Positions 1 through 11,530 of a DNA stretch of 64,000 nucleotides are shown here, in pieces. Position numbers and translations under genes: made by a program. Origin of the DNA: Anolis sagrei (Eukaryota; Chordata; Lepidosauria; Squamata; Anolidae); assembly GCF_037176765.1 (NCBI RefSeq), contig NC_090028.1:20781234-20845233 (forward strand), given 5' to 3'. Position 1 is the stretch's first letter. The number at the start of each line of letters is the position of its first letter. A model generated the notes under the pieces. It was not told where the DNA came from and did not search any database. It worked only from the letters and a program-made list of their open reading frames with translations.

Positions 1-799
1 TGGGCCAAAACTAACAAAATGAAGTTCAACAGTGACAAATGCAAGATACTCCACTTAGGCAGAAAAAAACAAAATGCAAAGATACAGAATGGGGGACAAT
101 GCCTGGCTCGAGAGCAGTACGTGTGAAAAAGATCTTGGAGTCCTCGTGGACAGCAAGTTAAACATGAGCCAACAATGTGATGTGGCGGCAAAAAAAGCCA
201 ATGGGATTTTGGCCTGCATCAATAGGAGCATAGTGCCTAGATCTAGGGAAGTCATGCTACCCTCTATTCCGCCTTGGTTAGACCACACCTGGAATATTGT
301 GTCAATTCTGGGCAACACAATCGAAGAGAGATGTTGACAAGCTGGAATGTGTCCATAGGAGTGCAACTAAAATGATCAAAGGGTCTGGAGAACAAGCCCC
401 ATGAGGAGCGGCTTAAGGAGCTGGGCATGTTTAGCCTGAAGAAGAGAAGGCTAAGAAGAGATATGATAGCCATGTATAAATATGTGAGAGGAAGTCACAG
501 GGAGGAGGGAGCAAGCTTGCTTTCTGCTTCCCTGGAGACTAGGACATGGAACAATGGCTTCAAACTACAAGAAAAGAGATTCCATCTGAACATGAGGAAG
601 AACTTCCTGACTGTGAGAGCTGTTCAGCAGTGGAATTCTCTGCCCTGGAGTGTGGTGGAGGCTCCTTCTTTGGAGGCTTTTAAACAGAGGCTGGATGGCC
701 ACCTGTCAGGGGTGCTTTGAATGCAATATTCCTTCTTCTTGGCAGGAGGTTGGACTGGATGGCCCAGGAGGTCTCTTCCAACTCTATGATTCTATGATA
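1..799 (+). mobile_element. CR1 LINE, 3' end of ORF2 and tail
   Basis: The translation matches the CR1 reverse transcriptase C-terminus (MQRYRMGD, KDLGVLVDSKLNMSQQCDVA, ERRFHLNMRKNFLTVRAV-type, WNSLPWSVVEAPSLEAFKQR). The end TCTATGATTCTATGAT is the CR1 terminal octamer repeat. It runs off the left edge and its frame is interrupted around 290-370. It lies in TERB1 territory, downstream of the last exon seen. Confidence 0.9.
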
Positions 800-829
800 A
801 TATTTGACAAATGTACTGCAACAGAAGAC

Positions 830-1632
830 TAGCAGCATCCCTTTTCCAGTTATCTAAAGCTTTCTCCCAGTATCTCCTGGTGTTCTCAATTACTTGCTAG
901 TCCCTTTGGAAAGATCTGTGGAGAAGGGGAACTACACAGGAAGAAAATTACTTCAGACTTCTGTTCATGGAGGATGGCAGCTCGTGGCTTTTATATTAAG
1001 AATGTAGGGTTATCCAGTTGTGTTCCAAATTTAAAAGACCTAGCCAATGTGTTTGAGCCTTTACTACACAGTCTGGAATGAAAGACTGAATGAAATCACC
1101 ACACTCCTGACAGGGAAGCCACAAGCTTCTATTTGCTGAATAAGCTTTCATAGATCTACAAGTACAATGAAGTGCCACAAAGTAGCTGCCCCGACTCACT
1201 TTCCAAGCAATCTGCTCCCAGAACAACAATTGCCCCATCAGTTGAGAGGGAAACATGCAGAGGCAAACACACCAGCTTCTCCCTTTCTCTTCTCCCCAGT
1301 TATCCACCAAAGAAGCAGTAACACTGTTGGATGGGAACAGCTACAGCTGAAATTTAGATTTTGGAAAATGAAGGAGGGCAGTTACCTTCGTGGTGAACTT
1401 TTTTATGGTCCCACTTTCTTTGCTACCTTAAAATATTCTTAACAAGGGTTTCAGGAAGGTCATAAACCAAGACAGAACACGGGCAATAAGATCACTGGAT
1501 GCTCTATGAGCACCTCGTTCTATGGAAACACACAGATGCCTGACTGGTGCCTAAATACAGTATATCATTGTGTAATACAAACTGTATTTTCTAAAAGTTT
1601 TTTTAAAAAAATATTTGGGTCTGTTCACTCAC
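830..1632. other. TERB1 intron sequence with nothing recognised
   Basis: No exon, structural RNA or repeat family that I recognise on either strand. The next TERB1 exon must lie beyond the left edge. Confidence 0.4.
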
Positions 1633-1785
1633 AGTTATCAGCAATACAGGCATCCAAAGTTTTGGTCACCACTACAGCAAGTTTTGTGTTTGCAGAGTTC
1701 ACAAGAGAATTATGTGTCAACTTGGCCAGAAGCTCATCCAACACAGCCAATCCACCAATAGAAACAAAAACACACTGTATTTTTG
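1633..1785 (-). CDS. TERB1: TERB1 exon g (last exon before the window edge)
   Basis: 153 bases, phase 1 to 1. Encodes VFVSIGGLAVLDELLAKL and TKLAVVVTKTLDACIADN. The in-frame acceptor is TTCAAG at 1786; a TACAG 11 bases further in would shift the frame. I see no further exon in 1-1632. Confidence 0.88.
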
Positions 1786-4700
1786 CTTGAACAAACAAAC
1801 AATAACATAAAAATTACCAGCTATATTCTCAATTGTTTGATTTATCGCTAACATGTTTAGGCATAATAATATTTTTTTCAAAATTAGTTGCAAAAATGCA
1901 TTATATTATATTATATTATATTATATTATATTATTTACAGTACTTATTCCGCCCTTCTCACCTCGAAGGGGACTCAGGGCAAATCACAATACACATATAT
2001 GGCAAACATTCAATGACGATTATACAATGATAAGACAGACAACAGATAGAAATATATATAGGCTTTTAAAAATCTTCTAGCATCTTTGGAGGGTGTGCTC
2101 GGTTCTGGCCATAGGGGGATGCCATCGCTTCATCTCCTTGCCAAAGAGCTTTCTTTGTTCGTAAACTTGCCTCCAAAATGCTGTGCCTAAAATACCTCCC
2201 TGCTTAATGCGGTTCCTATTCATCTACTCACATTGCTGTTTTCAATCTGCTAGATAGGTGGGAAAATGGTAATTCTGCAGATATTAAAATGAAAACTTGA
2301 CAACAAAAGCAACCTCTGTTGCTTTATTAATGATGTAGAAGGGCAGTGAGTAATTGGAAGCATAGTTTTTCAACCCTCTGTCCCTTTGAGAATTCTTATG
2401 CTACTTATGCTGTAACATACACAATGAATATTCAGAAAAGTGTCTTTATGCTACCCTGGGTACAATGTTTATATTTATTTATTTATTTATCAATTTTATA
2501 TACCGCCACTCCCCGAAGGCTCGGGCGGTTTACAATATACACATGTAATACATAACATTAAAATCAAGGAAAAATTCAATCAGCAAGGATCAAATGCCAG
2601 CCTAAATAAATAAGTTTTACAAGTTCTATGAAAGGATAGTAAATCTCGGAGAGCTCACGTCCCAGCTGGCAAGGCATTCCACAGGTAAGGAGCCACCACC
2701 GTAAATGCTCTACGCCTAGTAGGCATCAGGTGAAAGGTCCTAAAATTGGGAACTTCAAGTAAATTCTGGTCGTCTGAACAGAGTGATCTCTGGAGTTTGC
2801 AGGGGATGAGGCGGTCCCTCAGGTATTCCAGCCCCAAGCCATATAAGGCCTTGAAGGTAAGAATCAACACTTTGAACGTAATCCGATACTCAATCAGCAA
2901 CCAGTACAGTTGCTACAGGATTGGAGTGATATGACACCTTGCTGGGACCCCTGCGAGAAGCCGGGAAGCAGCATTTTGCACTAGTTTAACTTTCCGTATC
3001 ACCGATAAAGGTAGGCCTATGTAGAGGGTGTTACAGTAGTCCAACCTTGAGATGACCGTAGCCTGGATCACTGTGGCCAGGTTGTCCCTGGACAGATAGG
3101 GAGCCAGACACCTAGCCTGACGCAGATGGAAAAAATAGGGCGGAGGCCTGGGCCTCCATTGTCAGCAGAGGGTTTAAAAGGACTCCCAGACGCTTTACCA
3201 AAGATGATGGCCATAATGTCACGCCATCCAGGGTAGGCAACCGGATCACTCCTCTGTCCGGGCGACCCAACCAAAGGATCTCCATCTTCGCTGGATTCAG
3301 CCTCAACTTGCTGGCACGCAACCATCCAGTAACAGCCTTAAGGCATTGATGGAAATTATCGGGTATGGAGTCTGGTCGGCTTTCCATCCTCAGAATGAGT
3401 TGAGCGTCATCAGCATATTGATAGCATTCAAGCCCAAAGCCTCGCACCAGCTGGGCAAGTGGCTGCATAAAGATGTTAAACAACAGCAGGGAAAGGATAG
3501 CCCCCTGAGGGACCCCATATTTACGAGAGGCCCTCTTAGAGACCGACCCTTCCCACTCCACACGTTGACCCTGTTTTGGAGGAAAGAGGACAGCCATTTA
3601 AGGGCCATCCCCCTAATTCCAGCCATGGCTAGGCGGTGAATCAAAAGATTGTGATCAACCGTATCAAATGCTGCTGTAAGGTCCAGTAACACAAGCAGTG
3701 CTGATCCTCCTTGATCCATCTGGCAACGAAGCTGATCTGTAATGGAGATCAGCACGGTCTCCGTCCCATGCCTCTTACGGAAACCAGACTAGAAGGGATC
3801 TAATCCGGCTGTATCTTGTAGGAACTGCTGCAGTTGCTCCGCTACCACCCTCTCAATCACCTTTCCCAGAAACAGAAGATTCGAAACCAGGCGGTAATTG
3901 GAAGGAACTGGTTTCTTCAGCAGTAAAGAACCACGGCCTCTTTCAGAGCCTCTGGAAAAACTCCTTGATCAAGGAAGCCATTTACTATGTTCAACAAAGG
4001 ACCACGTAGTCCCTCCAAGCAAGATTTAACTAGCCAAGAGGGACACGGGTCGAGAGAGCAAGTGGTTGTTGTTAAGCAAAGTCTTTAGTAATGACTTAGA
4101 TGATGGAATAGAAGAATTGCTTATCAAATTGATAATGACACCAAATAAGGGGTGGTGGGAATTAATGCCTCAAATGACAGAGACAGAATTCATATTGACC
4201 ATGACAGATTAGAGCCCCCAGTGGCGCAGTAAGTTAAACTGCTGAACTTGCTGATTGAAAGGTCGGTGGTTCAAATCCAGGGAGCAGGGTAAGCTCCTGC
4301 TGTTAGCCCCAGCTTCTGCCAACCTAGCAGTTCGAAAACATGCAAATGTGAATAGATCAATAGGTACTGCTTCTGTGGGAAGGTAACGGTGCTCCATGCA
4401 GTCATGTTGGCCACATGACCTTGGAAGGGTCTATGGACAACGGCAGCTCTTCAGCTTAGAAATGGAGATGGCCACCACCCACCAGAGTCGAACATGATTA
4501 GACTTAATGTCAGGGGAAAAACTTGATGACCTTGGAGGCGTCTTTGCAGAAGATACAAGATGTTAAGCACAACGGAAACCGAAAAGCTATCCCATCAAAT
4601 TCTGAAATGGTATTAAATTGAAAGTAAAATATCAGTACAACCTTAGATACTTACAGTTGTTTGCAACTGTGAGCCCAATGAATGAGCATATTGGACGCAC

Positions 4701-7700
4701 TATCTCAGGCTTTATAGAGCTTTGTAGCAAGTCTTTTGCATGTGAAAAAACCAAACTGCAGGTTCTCTGGTTGTCCTCTGTACATAAGAACAAAACCCTT
4801 CAAATTTAGTTGTGTTGAAAACTAATTGCATTTTGTCTCATATTTGCAAGCAGAAAAATAAAGCATTAATTTTAAAAATTACCATTTTGAGGGTTATTGA
4901 CACAAGCACAGAGAGCACTGCACACTGAAGACCACAGCTGATACTGACTAGTATTTTGATCCAAAAGATTTCCCTGGGACGCTGAAATAATTGTTCTGTT
5001 GGGGTGAAGGTGGTGGAAGATAAAATGAAAATAGAAATTTAATCTTATAGATATCAACTTTCTCAATTTATTTGCCACCGCTTTTTGCTTACCTAAATAA
5101 GCGCAACAGAACATCTAGGCAGCCAGATTCCCTCACATGTGTTTGTCCACTCTCTGCAAAATGACCATTTATGGTAATGTAATTAATTATGCTTTAAAAA
5201 TAACAAAGTATTTAAAACATCACAACTGTGTTATGTATTAGCCACCCCCATATAATATAATAATGTGTAAGTGTGTGTGCATCAGTTACTTCTCCCTTTG
5301 TTCAAGCAGGTAAAACTTTTCAGAAATTTTGAGAGTTCAAAATTTCACTTGAATTTTGGATCCTGGTTTGCGTGCCCTCCAACTATCTCAGTTTGTCAGG
5401 GGCATATGATGTGTCATCCTATTTTTTCAGCTGGTTTAAAGACATTCCACCTGTTCCAAACTAAGATTACAATGCAAAAGTAGCGTATATACTCGAGTAT
5501 AAGCCGAGTTTTTCAGCCCTTTTTAAAGGCTGAAATGCCCCCCCCCCCCAGCTTATACTCGTGTCAAGGTTATTTATTATATAACAACTCTGTTGTTTTT
5601 ATTATTTTTATTACATTTATTATTTTACATTATTATTATTACATTATGTACCCTTATATTATTTTTATTACATTTATTATTTTACTCTGTGTACTCATTT
5701 CTGCAGCTTAGCATATCCTTAGCTAAAATAACTTGTTTAATTTCGTTGAGTACAATAGAATTAGAAGAACATTGACTGATTATATGTGATCATAATTAAT
5801 TGTGAGTTTATGAACAGCTGGATCTATTTTAATATGCACCAAGGCAGAAGATCTTACTGTTGTTTGAAACCAGCACTAATAAGACATAAACAGACATTCT
5901 CTTCAAATTTACACTTGTATCCTTGTTAGTCAAAATCTTATGAAGGTCTTCAAATAGTCCTGAAGTGCATAACACCTGTTGGGAAAATACTGAAAGAAAA
6001 GAAATATTCCTTTATCAAAGTCAACAAAATTAATCACATTCGGTAATAAATTCTACAAATTCAGGTAGCAGAGTAAGTCAATTATAACAAATCCCAAAAC
6101 TAATATGCAACCACTATATGCACCCATATGCAACCACTATATGCACCCACATGAAAGTGTGCCCAGTTTTATTTAACTAGGCTTATTTCTGAGTAGACAT
6201 ATCTATAATCTGTGAGGATTGTCAGAAATAATGAATATTAACAAGGTATTTTTAATTACAAAAATGTGAGCCAAGCACTGAAAGGGTTAAATGGATGCAA
6301 TGACTCAGCAAAAGCTGCAGTTCAATATAAGCAAGTGTGACTGTAGCTTAGTAGCCCTCAGTCTGTGAGAAGTCTCTGTGGGAAAAGGGCCTCAGTGTGT
6401 TAGTATGCCCCAGTATGATAAGGCCTCAGTGTGAGAGAAGAACCAGTCTAAGAGAGCCCTCGGTGTGAGAAGGCCTAGTGGGAGAAAGGCCTCAATGTGA
6501 GATAGGCCTCAGTGTTAGGGTCTGGTGTGAGGAGTGTAACCTACTGGCCTACTGTGAAAGGCTGGTGTTTAGTTCCTTAAAGGCAAAAAGCCAAACAGCT
6601 GTTTTCTTGTCTCAGAGCCAAGAGGGGGCGGAGCCAACAGGCAGCCTTGAAGATATGTGTAGCCACCTGATTGGTTAATAGCCCTGGGTGGAGTTAAGAC
6701 GAGACAAGGGTAAAAAAGGAACCATTTTAATGTCAGTTAGGAGTTTGGAATCAACAGTTGGAGTTTGGGTTTTGAAAAGGGAGGAAGAAGAAAGTTTAGC
6801 TTGTGTTATATAATAGTTACTTCAAGGAAGAACTATTGGTTTGAACAGGCCCTGGAGAATTGGGCTGTTTGTATTGAGAGAACTGTTTAGTGGAATATTA
6901 AAAGTTTATCAGTTTGAAGGTTTTGACTGGCACCTGTAATTCAGGCACTGAACTACTTCTGAAACCATAACACTTTGTACAAGTAATACTGCACCCATTA
7001 AGCTTCTGTGCCTGTTCTGAATAAACAAATAAACATCTTTCTTTGTTCGTACCAAACAAAAGTCTCTTCATGCATCTCATACAAACAACACATATAAGGA
7101 GGTAGCTTGTGGAAGAGTTCTATATTTGGTGGCAGCATGTATTAAACTTTAAAAAGAAAATAAAGGACACAGAATCTTCTGCAATTGAGGGATATTCCTA
7201 ACAGCTATTAGAGTAGCCCGTTGCAATGAGCTTCAGTGAGGAAGCTTGATTGTGAAAGCTTCTGTGTGAACTTCTGTGTGAAAAGAGGGTCTGTGAGAGC
7301 GAAGCTATTTATCTGTACGGGAAAGACGCCCAGCGTGGAAGCAAAGAAGAAAGTATAAAGAATTTTGTTTGTGTTATGGAAAACTTCTTGTAAATAGTTC
7401 AACCATGTTATTTTGCTATAAAGAAAAGACTTCTATTGTCTCTATGTTTTTGTTCTTTTATCACTTTTGGCTATTGGTGCTGGATCATGCTGCTGCTAAT
7501 CAGTTATTCTGCTGTACGTTTATGAGGAGGGTCTTTTATTAATAAGCACATTTGCCCAACAAGGATTGCTCTAGTTCAGTGGTTCTCAACCTGGGGTCCC
7601 AAGATGTTTTGACCTTCAACTCCCAGAAATCCTAACAGCTGGTAAACTGGCTGAAATTTCTGGGAGTTATAGGCCAAAGCATCCAGTGACCCACGGGCTG

Positions 7701-8783
7701 AGAACCACTGCTCTAGTTGGAGGAATTCTTATATAACAAGGTGTAATGTACATTTTGCAACTGCTAAACAGATTGAATCATATACATAAGAAAGGACCAA
7801 GGCAGTGACATCTCCAGCTCATCCCTTGTTTGGGTATCAGCCAGCACGTCAATGACTTAAATCAAGAAATAGTTTTCTAAGATCTACAGAGACACTCACT
7901 GGAACACCTCAGCAAGTGGGAGTCCAAAAGTGGCAGGCTCACACCCAGAACCTCAATCAATGGCATTTTTTCAAATGAGAGACTCCCCCTGGGCACACAG
8001 AAAACTAGGCGACTTGGAAGGCGCTGAACAGACTGCGCCACGGGATGCAGAGCCAATCTTAAGAAATGGGGTTACAAAGTGGAATCCACGACAGGCAAGT
8101 GTGGAGAAGAGCAAACCACTGAACATCTGCTGCAATGCAACCTGAGCCCTGCTACATGCATGGAGGACCTTCTTGCGGCAACACCAGAGGCACTCCAAGT
8201 GGCCAGATACTGGTCAAATGACATTTAATCAACCACCAAGCTTGCAAACTTTGTGTTTTGTCTGTCTATTTGTTTGTTTTGTTAAAAATGTAATACAACT
8301 GTCTAGTTGCTCCTGAAATGATAAATAAAATAAATAAATATACATAATCACATATTCAGCAAAATAGACAAACAAAAATACAGTGATTTAAAGAATATGA
8401 CTAAAAATTGAGAATAATAAACTTGTGTGTTACCATTTGTCTCAGCTAAGCCTCCTAATGTAAATAATGCAGCTTCCTTTACCATGCTGTGGACACTTGA
8501 TTTTGCTAGGCCTTGTACGAAAAGGAAACCACCTATTTCTCGAAAATAATCATTTGCATGACCTGTAACAAAGAAAGATACAAAAAAAGCTTTGCGTTTC
8601 AAAAAAAATAATTCCAACTTAAAAACTGGAGAGAACACGTCACAAAGCAAAGGTAAAATGCAATAATCTTACTGTTTTGCTGGCAAGCTGAATAAATGGT
8701 AAGCAAGGCTTCCTTTTGAGAAGCAGGATGGTTCATTTGATACTTCAGACATTCAAGTAGTAAGTTAAGATCAGTTTTCATCT
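1633..8783 (-). CDS. TERB1: TERB1, telomere repeat-binding bouquet formation protein 1 (5' part, 7 exons)
   Basis: In mammals TERB1 works with TERB2, MAJIN and TRF1 to tether meiotic telomeres to the nuclear envelope. Seven minus-strand exons join in phase: 8783-8673, 8562-8434, 5989-5858, 5153-5093, 4995-4883, 4777-4655 and 1785-1633. From the ATG at 8781 they give 273 codons plus one base. The product matches my recollection of the human N-terminus: LLECLKYQM, YFREIGG, SSVHSMVKEAALFTLG, NLKRMSVYV, YQLWSSVCSALCACVNNPQN, RPICSFIGLT and KLAVVVTKT-DACIADN. This is the armadillo-like region; the TRF1-binding and Myb parts would lie beyond the left edge. The ATG is only 2 bases inside its exon, so a 5' non-coding exon upstream is likely but was not found. 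It lies downstream of NAE1 on the same strand, as I recall in human. Identity rests on remembered sequence, without an alignment. Confidence 0.9.
1901..1934. repeat. (TTATA)n microsatellite
   Basis: Nearly seven uninterrupted TTATA units, directly before an L2-like LINE tail in antisense orientation. Confidence 0.9.
1935..2040 (-). mobile_element. L2-like LINE 3' tail fragment
   Basis: Contains CCGCCCTTCTCACCTCGAAG and GGGGACTCAGGGC, the reverse of the GAGTCCCCTT-GGTGAGAAGGGCGG tail that ends many reptile L2-like copies. Confidence 0.7.
2461..4030 (-). mobile_element. L2-like LINE, reverse transcriptase and 3' end
   Basis: Minus-strand segments carry RT motifs: LLVLLDLTAAFDTVDHNLL, KYGVPQGAILSLLLFNIFM, ECYQYADDAQLIL and WLRASKLRLNPAKMEILW. 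The 3' end is a (TTTA)n tract and the CCCGAAGGCTCGGGCGG tail. Frames are broken in several places, so it is inactive. It lies in the TERB1 intron between exons f and g. Confidence 0.85.
4070..4207 (+). mobile_element. CR1 LINE RT fragment
   Basis: Reads like the CR1 segment around the FADDTKLGG box (NDLDDGIEELLIKL, then a degraded ADDTK region, then TETEFILTMTD). Short and decayed. Confidence 0.55.
4210..4535 (+). mobile_element. tRNA-derived SINE
   Basis: Begins with the tRNA-like head GAGCCCCCAGTGGCGCAGTA (A box) and GGTGGTTCAAATCC (B box). Its body, GCTCCATGCAGTCATG then ATGACCTTGGA, recurs at 20.7, 26.2 and 58.1 kb. A tRNA-derived RNA polymerase III SINE, not a tRNA gene. Confidence 0.85.
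4655..4777 (-). CDS. TERB1: TERB1 exon f
   Basis: 123 bases, phase 1 to 1, ending in PEIVRPICSFIGLTVANN. Acceptor GTACAG, donor GTAAGT. Confidence 0.9.
4883..4995 (-). CDS. TERB1: TERB1 exon e
   Basis: 113 bases, phase 2 to 1. Encodes TIISASQGNLLDQ, then YQLWSSVCSALCACVNNPQN. The acceptor CAACAG at 4996 keeps the frame. A second AG 14 bases further in would break it. Confidence 0.88.
5093..5153 (-). CDS. TERB1: TERB1 exon d
   Basis: 61 bases, phase 1 to 2, encoding SGQTHVRESGCLDVLLRLF. Acceptor TTGCAG, donor GTAAGC. Too short for a simple ORF scan; found from the reading phase of its neighbours. Confidence 0.88.
5483..5720 (+). mobile_element. TATACTCGAGTATA-end repeat, short copy
   Basis: Starts TATATACTCGAGTATAAGCC. 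It has the hairpin TTTTTCAGCCC...GGCTGAAA, a C10 run, then TTATTATTACATTTATTATT repeats. The same element is full length at 11.5-12.8 kb. Superfamily not recognised. Confidence 0.65.
5858..5989 (-). CDS. TERB1: TERB1 exon c
   Basis: 132 bases, phase 1 to 1. Encodes QQVLCTSGLFEDL, then NLKRMSVYVLLVLVSNN. Acceptor TTTCAG, donor GTAAGA. Confidence 0.9.
6265..7090 (+). mobile_element. Possible retroviral-type LTR fragment (fossil)
   Basis: Starts TGTGAGCC. It has many imperfect GGCCTCAGTGTGAGA units in the position of a U3, AATAAACAAATAAAC near 7020, and ends around ACAACACA. The plan resembles an LTR, but no target duplication or partner was found, so this is a weak call. It lies in a TERB1 intron. 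Confidence 0.35.
7577..7710 (+). mobile_element. hAT MITE with 8 bp target duplication
   Basis: Ends are CAGTGGTTCTCAACC and its inverse. Both flanks are CTCTAGTT, an exact 8 bp duplication, the hAT hallmark. No coding capacity. Confidence 0.88.
7797..8345 (+). mobile_element. Jockey/CR1-superfamily LINE 3' end
   Basis: Closely matches the 3' halves of the copies at 35.0-36.3 kb and 48.3-49.2 kb (CTGCTGCAATGCAACCTGAG; GCTTGCAAACTTTGTGTTTT) and ends in a (TAAA)n tail. Clade uncertain. Confidence 0.75.
8434..8562 (-). CDS. TERB1: TERB1 exon b
   Basis: 129 bases, phase 1 to 1, encoding SHANDYFREIGGFLFVQGL and KSSVHSMVKEAALFTLGGL. Flanked by AG and GTAAC. Confidence 0.9.
8673..8783 (-). CDS. 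TERB1: TERB1 exon a (first coding exon seen)
   Basis: Acceptor AG precedes 8783 and the donor GTAAGA follows 8673. The ATG at 8781 opens MKTDLNLLLECLKYQMN. The exon ends in phase 1 and includes CQQN. Confidence 0.85.
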
Positions 8784-9074
8784 CTACAAGGATAAAGCAA
8801 ATAGATTATAAAATGATTTCCAGGAAACTTTATTTTCAAGCACACTGAAAACTGTCAATTGATCCACTAAGGTTACTTGTCCGACTGATGTTTCCATCCA
8901 TCAGTTTACAGAGCAATGTGCATTCTGAGTAGAAAATATTTTAATCATTTCTTATCTCATGGAAATAAATGTTTAAAATAAGTAAAGAAAAATAGATGCA
9001 TGTAGGAATTTACGGTTTTAAGTGAGCCAGATGTTCTACAAAAATTCCTGTCAGGTAAGGAATGAATGTAATGT
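8784..9074. other. Region upstream of TERB1 exon a, nothing recognised
   Basis: No CpG island or promoter motif. The TERB1 promoter and any 5' non-coding exon were not identified between here and NAE1. Confidence 0.35.
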
Positions 9075-9285
9075 AACGTAGTACAGTGGTTTGAATGTTG
9101 GACTATGCCTCTGGAAATTAAGGTTTGGATCCCTGTTTAGCCATGGAAGCCCATTGGGAAAGCTTTGACAAATGACCCACTGGGCAAAAGCAAACCCTCT
9201 CTGAACAGATCTTGCCAAATAGCTTAAGATCATCATAAGCAGGACATTATTTGAAGGCACACAACAACAACAAAAGCATTAGGAC
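9075..9285 (+). mobile_element. tRNA-derived SINE, second family, copy 1
   Basis: AGTGGTTTGAATGTTGGACT (A box region), AAGGTTTGGATCCC (B box), and the tail GGCACACAACAACAACAA. A squamate SINE distinct from the Sauria type. Confidence 0.75.
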
Positions 9286-9327
9286 TGAAAGAAAGGGCCA
9301 AAATCACCATATTATTGACAAACATGG

Positions 9328-9515
9328 TGTTGAGAGCCAGCATGATATATAGTGGTTTGAGCATTGAACTCTGGAAATTAGGGTTTGGTTCCCCTACCCC
9401 CCAATTCAGCCATGAAAAACACTGGGTGACCTTGGGCAAGTCACATCCTTTCAGCCCCAAAAGCCCAGTGATAGATTTACTATAAACCAGAAATGACTTG
9501 AAGGCATTCAACAAC
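9328..9515 (+). mobile_element. tRNA-derived SINE, second family, copy 2
   Basis: Same family as the copy 45 bases upstream: GAGCCAGCATGATATATAGT, GGTGACCTTGGGCAAGTCAC, AACGACTTGAAGGC-type end. Two same-strand copies side by side. Confidence 0.78.
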
Positions 9516-9639
9516 ATGGTGTTTCAAAAAAATCACTTCAGAAGGTCGTCCCTCTCACTTGCCACACAAGTTTGAAGTTTGACAGACTATTCAGGTGATG
9601 GAAAGTAAAATCAAGAATATAAAATAATTTATTTAATAT

Positions 9640-10062
9640 AAAAATCTTGCCAATCAAAAGCTTGACAGTTCAAGCCCGGGTTGGGATGAGCTCCCAGCAG
9701 TCAGCCCAGCTTCTGCTCATTTGAAAATATTAATGTGAGTAGATAAATAGGTACCACTTTGGTGGGGAGGAAATAAAAGTCGCCCATGTGGACATGCTGG
9801 CGATTCAATTGGAAGAGTGTCTAAAGGCAACAAAGTTCTTTGGCATGGAAGATGGAGCAACAGCACCCCCTCCATGGCCAGTTGAGCACAGCCTCCAAAT
9901 GCTGGAGATGGAAAACGATGGGAAGCCTTTACCTCTGTTTATGTACTGTCTGTCTTTGTTAATTGTATAACGGCATTGAATGTTTGCCATATATGTCCCC
10001 TGTAATGCACCCTGAGTCCCCTCAGGGTGATAGGGCAGAATATAAATGAAGTCTATTGTTGT
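9640..10062 (+). mobile_element. tRNA-derived SINE with L2-like tail
   Basis: The SINE body (GGGATGAGCTCCCAGCAGTC; CATGTGGACATGCTGGC) runs into an L2-like end (CACCCTGAGTCCCCTCAGGG). This fits a SINE that borrows a LINE tail. Confidence 0.65.
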
Positions 10063-10397
10063 TGTTATTGTTATATTATTAATTTTGGAAACTGACCGCA
10101 CTGTATTTTTTGCTGTTTTTCATTTTCCATTTTGATTGTGTCCCTTTTCTTAGTCTTTAGCTGTAATTAAGAAAGGAAAAATTGCACATATCAAAGCAGA
10201 CAGATGGGCTAAAACACCCAAAATAGGTTCAGTTTACTAAAATCTATTCTTGTCTTTTGTACTGATTCTCACAATAAAACACACACATGGTGCCTTGTAA
10301 AAGTAGCTATCCATGCCAACATCCCATTTGTTATGCTACATCCTTAATTCATTGAATTGCCTCTTGTTCCACTTGATGTATACAAGATACTCTACAC

Positions 10398-10490
10398 CAG
10401 GCATGGGCAAACGTTGGCCTTCCAAGTTTTCTGGACTTCAACCCCCTTGTAGAGTTGACAACCTTGAAGACTGGCATTTTCCCATGCCTG
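10398..10490 (+). mobile_element. hAT MITE (CAGGCATGGGCAAAC ends), exact 8 bp duplication
   Basis: Starts CAGGCATGGGCAAAC and ends TCCCATGCCTG. CTCTACAC is present on both sides. Confidence 0.88.
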
Positions 10491-11082
10491 CTCTACACAG
10501 TAAAGGTCCAAATATTTTTAATGGAAGCACAAAAAATAAGTAAACAAATCAACCTGAAATACAGTATCTCCCATTCCCTGGTCTATACTTGGAAGAATCC
10601 CTTCCTGAACACAGCATTTACAGTTGTGAGTCTTCTTGTGTAAGTTTTTATGTAATTTTCAAACTTGGTTCCTACAATTGTTCCCATGCTCTTCTATCTA
10701 GACAAAATTGCACTGGCTCTTTCAGGTTGGATAGAGATTGCTGGCAAATAGTCATCTTTAAGTCTTACCGTAGATTCTTGATCAGATTAAAATCTGGGCT
10801 TTGTTGAGGCCATTCACTTTGTGATAGTTTTCTCTGCTCAATTGCAGTACAGATATTTCCAGTTCCTTCAGCCTTTCCACTACTGATCTCTAGTTGCATC
10901 ATCTAATCTCCTTCCTACTCAGTCACTCAGGTTTAGTAGACAGCTTTTTCTAGGCAGGGTAATAACTGAACCATATTCTTTGAATTTTGAAATAACAGAT
11001 TTAATAGCCCAGAGAACAAGTAACTTTGGTTTATAGGTTAGATATAGCCTGCAACCCTTTTATTTTCTTATCTTCAGTCAAA

Positions 11083-11450
11083 CAGGTAGGGCCGTGGAAG
11101 AACAGCAGGTTGAACCGCCAGCTGCAGAAAATCTTGCTGACCAGAAGGTTAACAGTTCAAGCCGCAGGTTGGGGTGAGCTCCCACCGTTAGCCTAGCTCC
11201 TGCCTACTTAGCAGTTCAAAAACAATAATGTGATCAATGTGAGTAGATCAAGTGAGGGTTTTAAAAGTGAGGGGTACAGTCCAACGACAGCCAATGGTTA
11301 AAGTGCATTTGAAAGGACATTATTTTGCATTTCTTTGTATTGCTGTTATTGTTTTTCTGTTGTGATGTGTTGTTGGGCTTGGCCTCATGTAAGCCACTCT
11401 GAGTCCCTTGGGGAGATATAAAGTTTTATTTTATTATTATATTTATTTAA
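11083..11450 (+). mobile_element. tRNA-derived SINE followed by L2-like tail
   Basis: SINE head GGCCGTGGAAGAACAGCAGG and body GGGGTGAGCTCCCACCGTTA, then GGGCTTGGCCTCATGTAAGC and CTCTGAGTCCCTTGGGGAGA of the L2-like 3' end. Confidence 0.7.
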
Positions 11451-11530
11451 TTTCCCAATCTTGAACCAGTCTGTTGTCCCGTGGTCGGTTCTTACTGTTG
11501 CATCTTCATATTATCTGCTTTGAACTGGAT

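Noticed and set aside
8348-8781. Two independent small ORFs as separate proteins
   Set aside because: They are adjacent TERB1 exons read through into introns; phases and splice sites join them.
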